14,462 nucleotides of DNA, taken from positions 1 to 14,462 of the forward strand of contig JAGMBK010000035.1 in NCBI GenBank assembly GCA_023129805.1, read 5' to 3'. This stretch comes from Candidatus Zixiibacteriota bacterium. Lineage in GTDB: Bacteria > Zixibacteria > MSB-5A5 > SM1-73. Within the stretch, counting starts at the first letter, position 1; every line of letters begins with the position of its first letter. This document shows positions 13,693 through 14,462 of this stretch, one piece after another. The notes under the pieces were generated by a model that saw only the letters and a list, made by a program, of their open reading frames with translations, did no database searches and was not told the DNA's origin. A program made the position numbers and the translations under genes.

Positions 13693-14462
13693 TCATTTCA
13701 AAGGCACCGCAATTAAAAAACATAAAAGCTCCGCCACGGTTACCCACAACCGGGCAAGAAGCGAAATCAAGGTTGCCACCGGAACGGGAAAGAAGGCCGG
13801 GAACAGGGATGAAAGCAGAAGGACTAAAAGCCCCTCTCTGACTCCTATCCCGCCCGGGACGAAAAGCGCCAGAAAACCAATGTTCACCGAGAACGCAAAT
13901 GCTCCGGTTAAGCTGGGATACATGGCAAAAGAAGCCTGAGCCATCGCCTTGATGAATACCAGAAATGCCAGTCCAAAAAGAAGCCAGGACACAGAGTAAC
14001 ACAAAAGGTAAATAATAACATCCTTACCTGTAATATCAAGACTAATTTTTTCCTTTTTCAATATTCCCAGGCCGAAATTCACAATCTTCTGCAATAGCTT
14101 CGGATAGCAGGCCATGACTATGACCGCCAAAAAGAACATGGCGATGACCACAATCAAGCCAGGACTTTTAGAGAGAAATTGAGAATACAAATCGGCGCCC
14201 AGAAAAAGAGCGGCGATCAATAAACCGGAGATGACCGAGAAGAATTGGGCTACAACTGCCGTAGAAAAGCTGTTCTTTTTGGGAACCCCCCGTTTTTCCA
14301 ACATATAGATCATCCCCAGAAACTGCCACACCTTTCCCGGAAGATATCTGCCCAGATTGGAAAAAAACCACACCTTGAAAAGCTTGAGGTAAGAGACCGA
14401 CGAACCGGTGTGGCGAAGCATCCTTCCCCAAATTTTGACCAGCCAGAAAAGCGCCATGATCT
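13693..14462 (-). CDS. Lysylphosphatidylglycerol-synthase-TM (UPF0104) family protein, 5' end outside window
   Basis: At least 254 residues are visible, and the frame remains open to the window edge. The family usually has about 300-340 residues, so the N-terminus is probably missing. Six or so hydrophobic helices are visible. Diagnostic parts are NLGRYLPGKVWQFLG (34-48 from the first internal Met) and FVPGGIGVREGLLVLLL (199-215), the signature of the flippase-like TM domain shared with MprF and AglD. Members move or transfer lipid-linked groups across the membrane, but most are uncharacterised. The gene precedes YfhO and two glycosyltransferases, so a role in lipid-linked glycan handling is plausible. 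Confidence 0.85.
   Translation of the reverse strand, partial: IMALFWLVKIWGRMLRHTGSSVSYLKLFKVWFFSNLGRYLPGKVWQFLGMIYMLEKRGVPKKNSFSTAVVAQFFSVISGLLIAALFLGADLYSQFLSKSPGLIVVIAMFFLAVIVMACYPKLLQKIVNFGLGILKKEKISLDITGKDVIIYLLCYSVSWLLFGLAFLVFIKAMAQASFAMYPSLTGAFAFSVNIGFLALFVPGGIGVREGLLVLLLSSLFPAFFPVPVATLISLLARLWVTVAELLCFLIAVPLK

Overview
The window is a compact, almost entirely minus-strand stretch of a bacterial chromosome with moderate GC and short gaps. It encodes rod-shape peptidoglycan synthesis, one fatty-acid synthesis gene, a restriction-modification pair and envelope glycosylation genes. The YfhO-type giant membrane protein, a stand-alone S23/four-helix-bundle gene, a ThaI-like nuclease and many palindromic intergenic repeats suggest an uncultivated diderm-type lineage (FCB-group or a similar candidate phylum). 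That placement is an inference of low confidence. No tRNA, rRNA, CRISPR array or insertion sequence was recognised.

Layout in transcription order (right to left): (1) 14462-13693, the 3' part of a lysylphosphatidylglycerol-synthase-TM/UPF0104 flippase-like protein. (2) 13606-11177, a YfhO-family GT-C-like membrane protein. (3) 11144-10431, a polyprenyl-phosphate-mannose-synthase-like GT2. (4) 10306-9422, a rhamnosyltransferase-like GT2. (5) 9375-7812, a ThaI-like restriction endonuclease and its DNA methyltransferase, which are translationally coupled. (6) 7681-6701, accA. (7) 6700-6242, a gap of about 460 bp without a convincing gene but rich in inverted repeats. (8) 6241-107, a Trm112-like zinc ribbon, a PTS IIA (PtsN-like) protein, an S23 four-helix-bundle gene inside a repeat-flanked cassette, then mreC, mreD, mrdA (PBP2) and rodA.

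Two functional groups stand out. The mreC-mreD-mrdA-rodA set is the membrane part of the elongasome: RodA polymerises glycan, PBP2 crosslinks it, and MreC/MreD regulate them. mreB, usually upstream of mreC, is not there; ptsN and the S23 cassette occupy that position. The YfhO, polyprenyl-P-sugar synthase, GT2 and flippase-like genes look like a lipid-linked sugar pathway that decorates an envelope polymer, comparable in outline to Bacillus CsbB/YfhO.

The non-coding DNA is unusually structured. A two-tier hairpin family occurs directly 3' of both rodA and accA. A second palindrome family occurs between mreD and mrdA and in the YfhO leader. A 13-bp perfect hairpin lies between the two GT2 genes. 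Arrays of GAGACTG-type repeats bracket the S23 gene exactly between ptsN and mreC.
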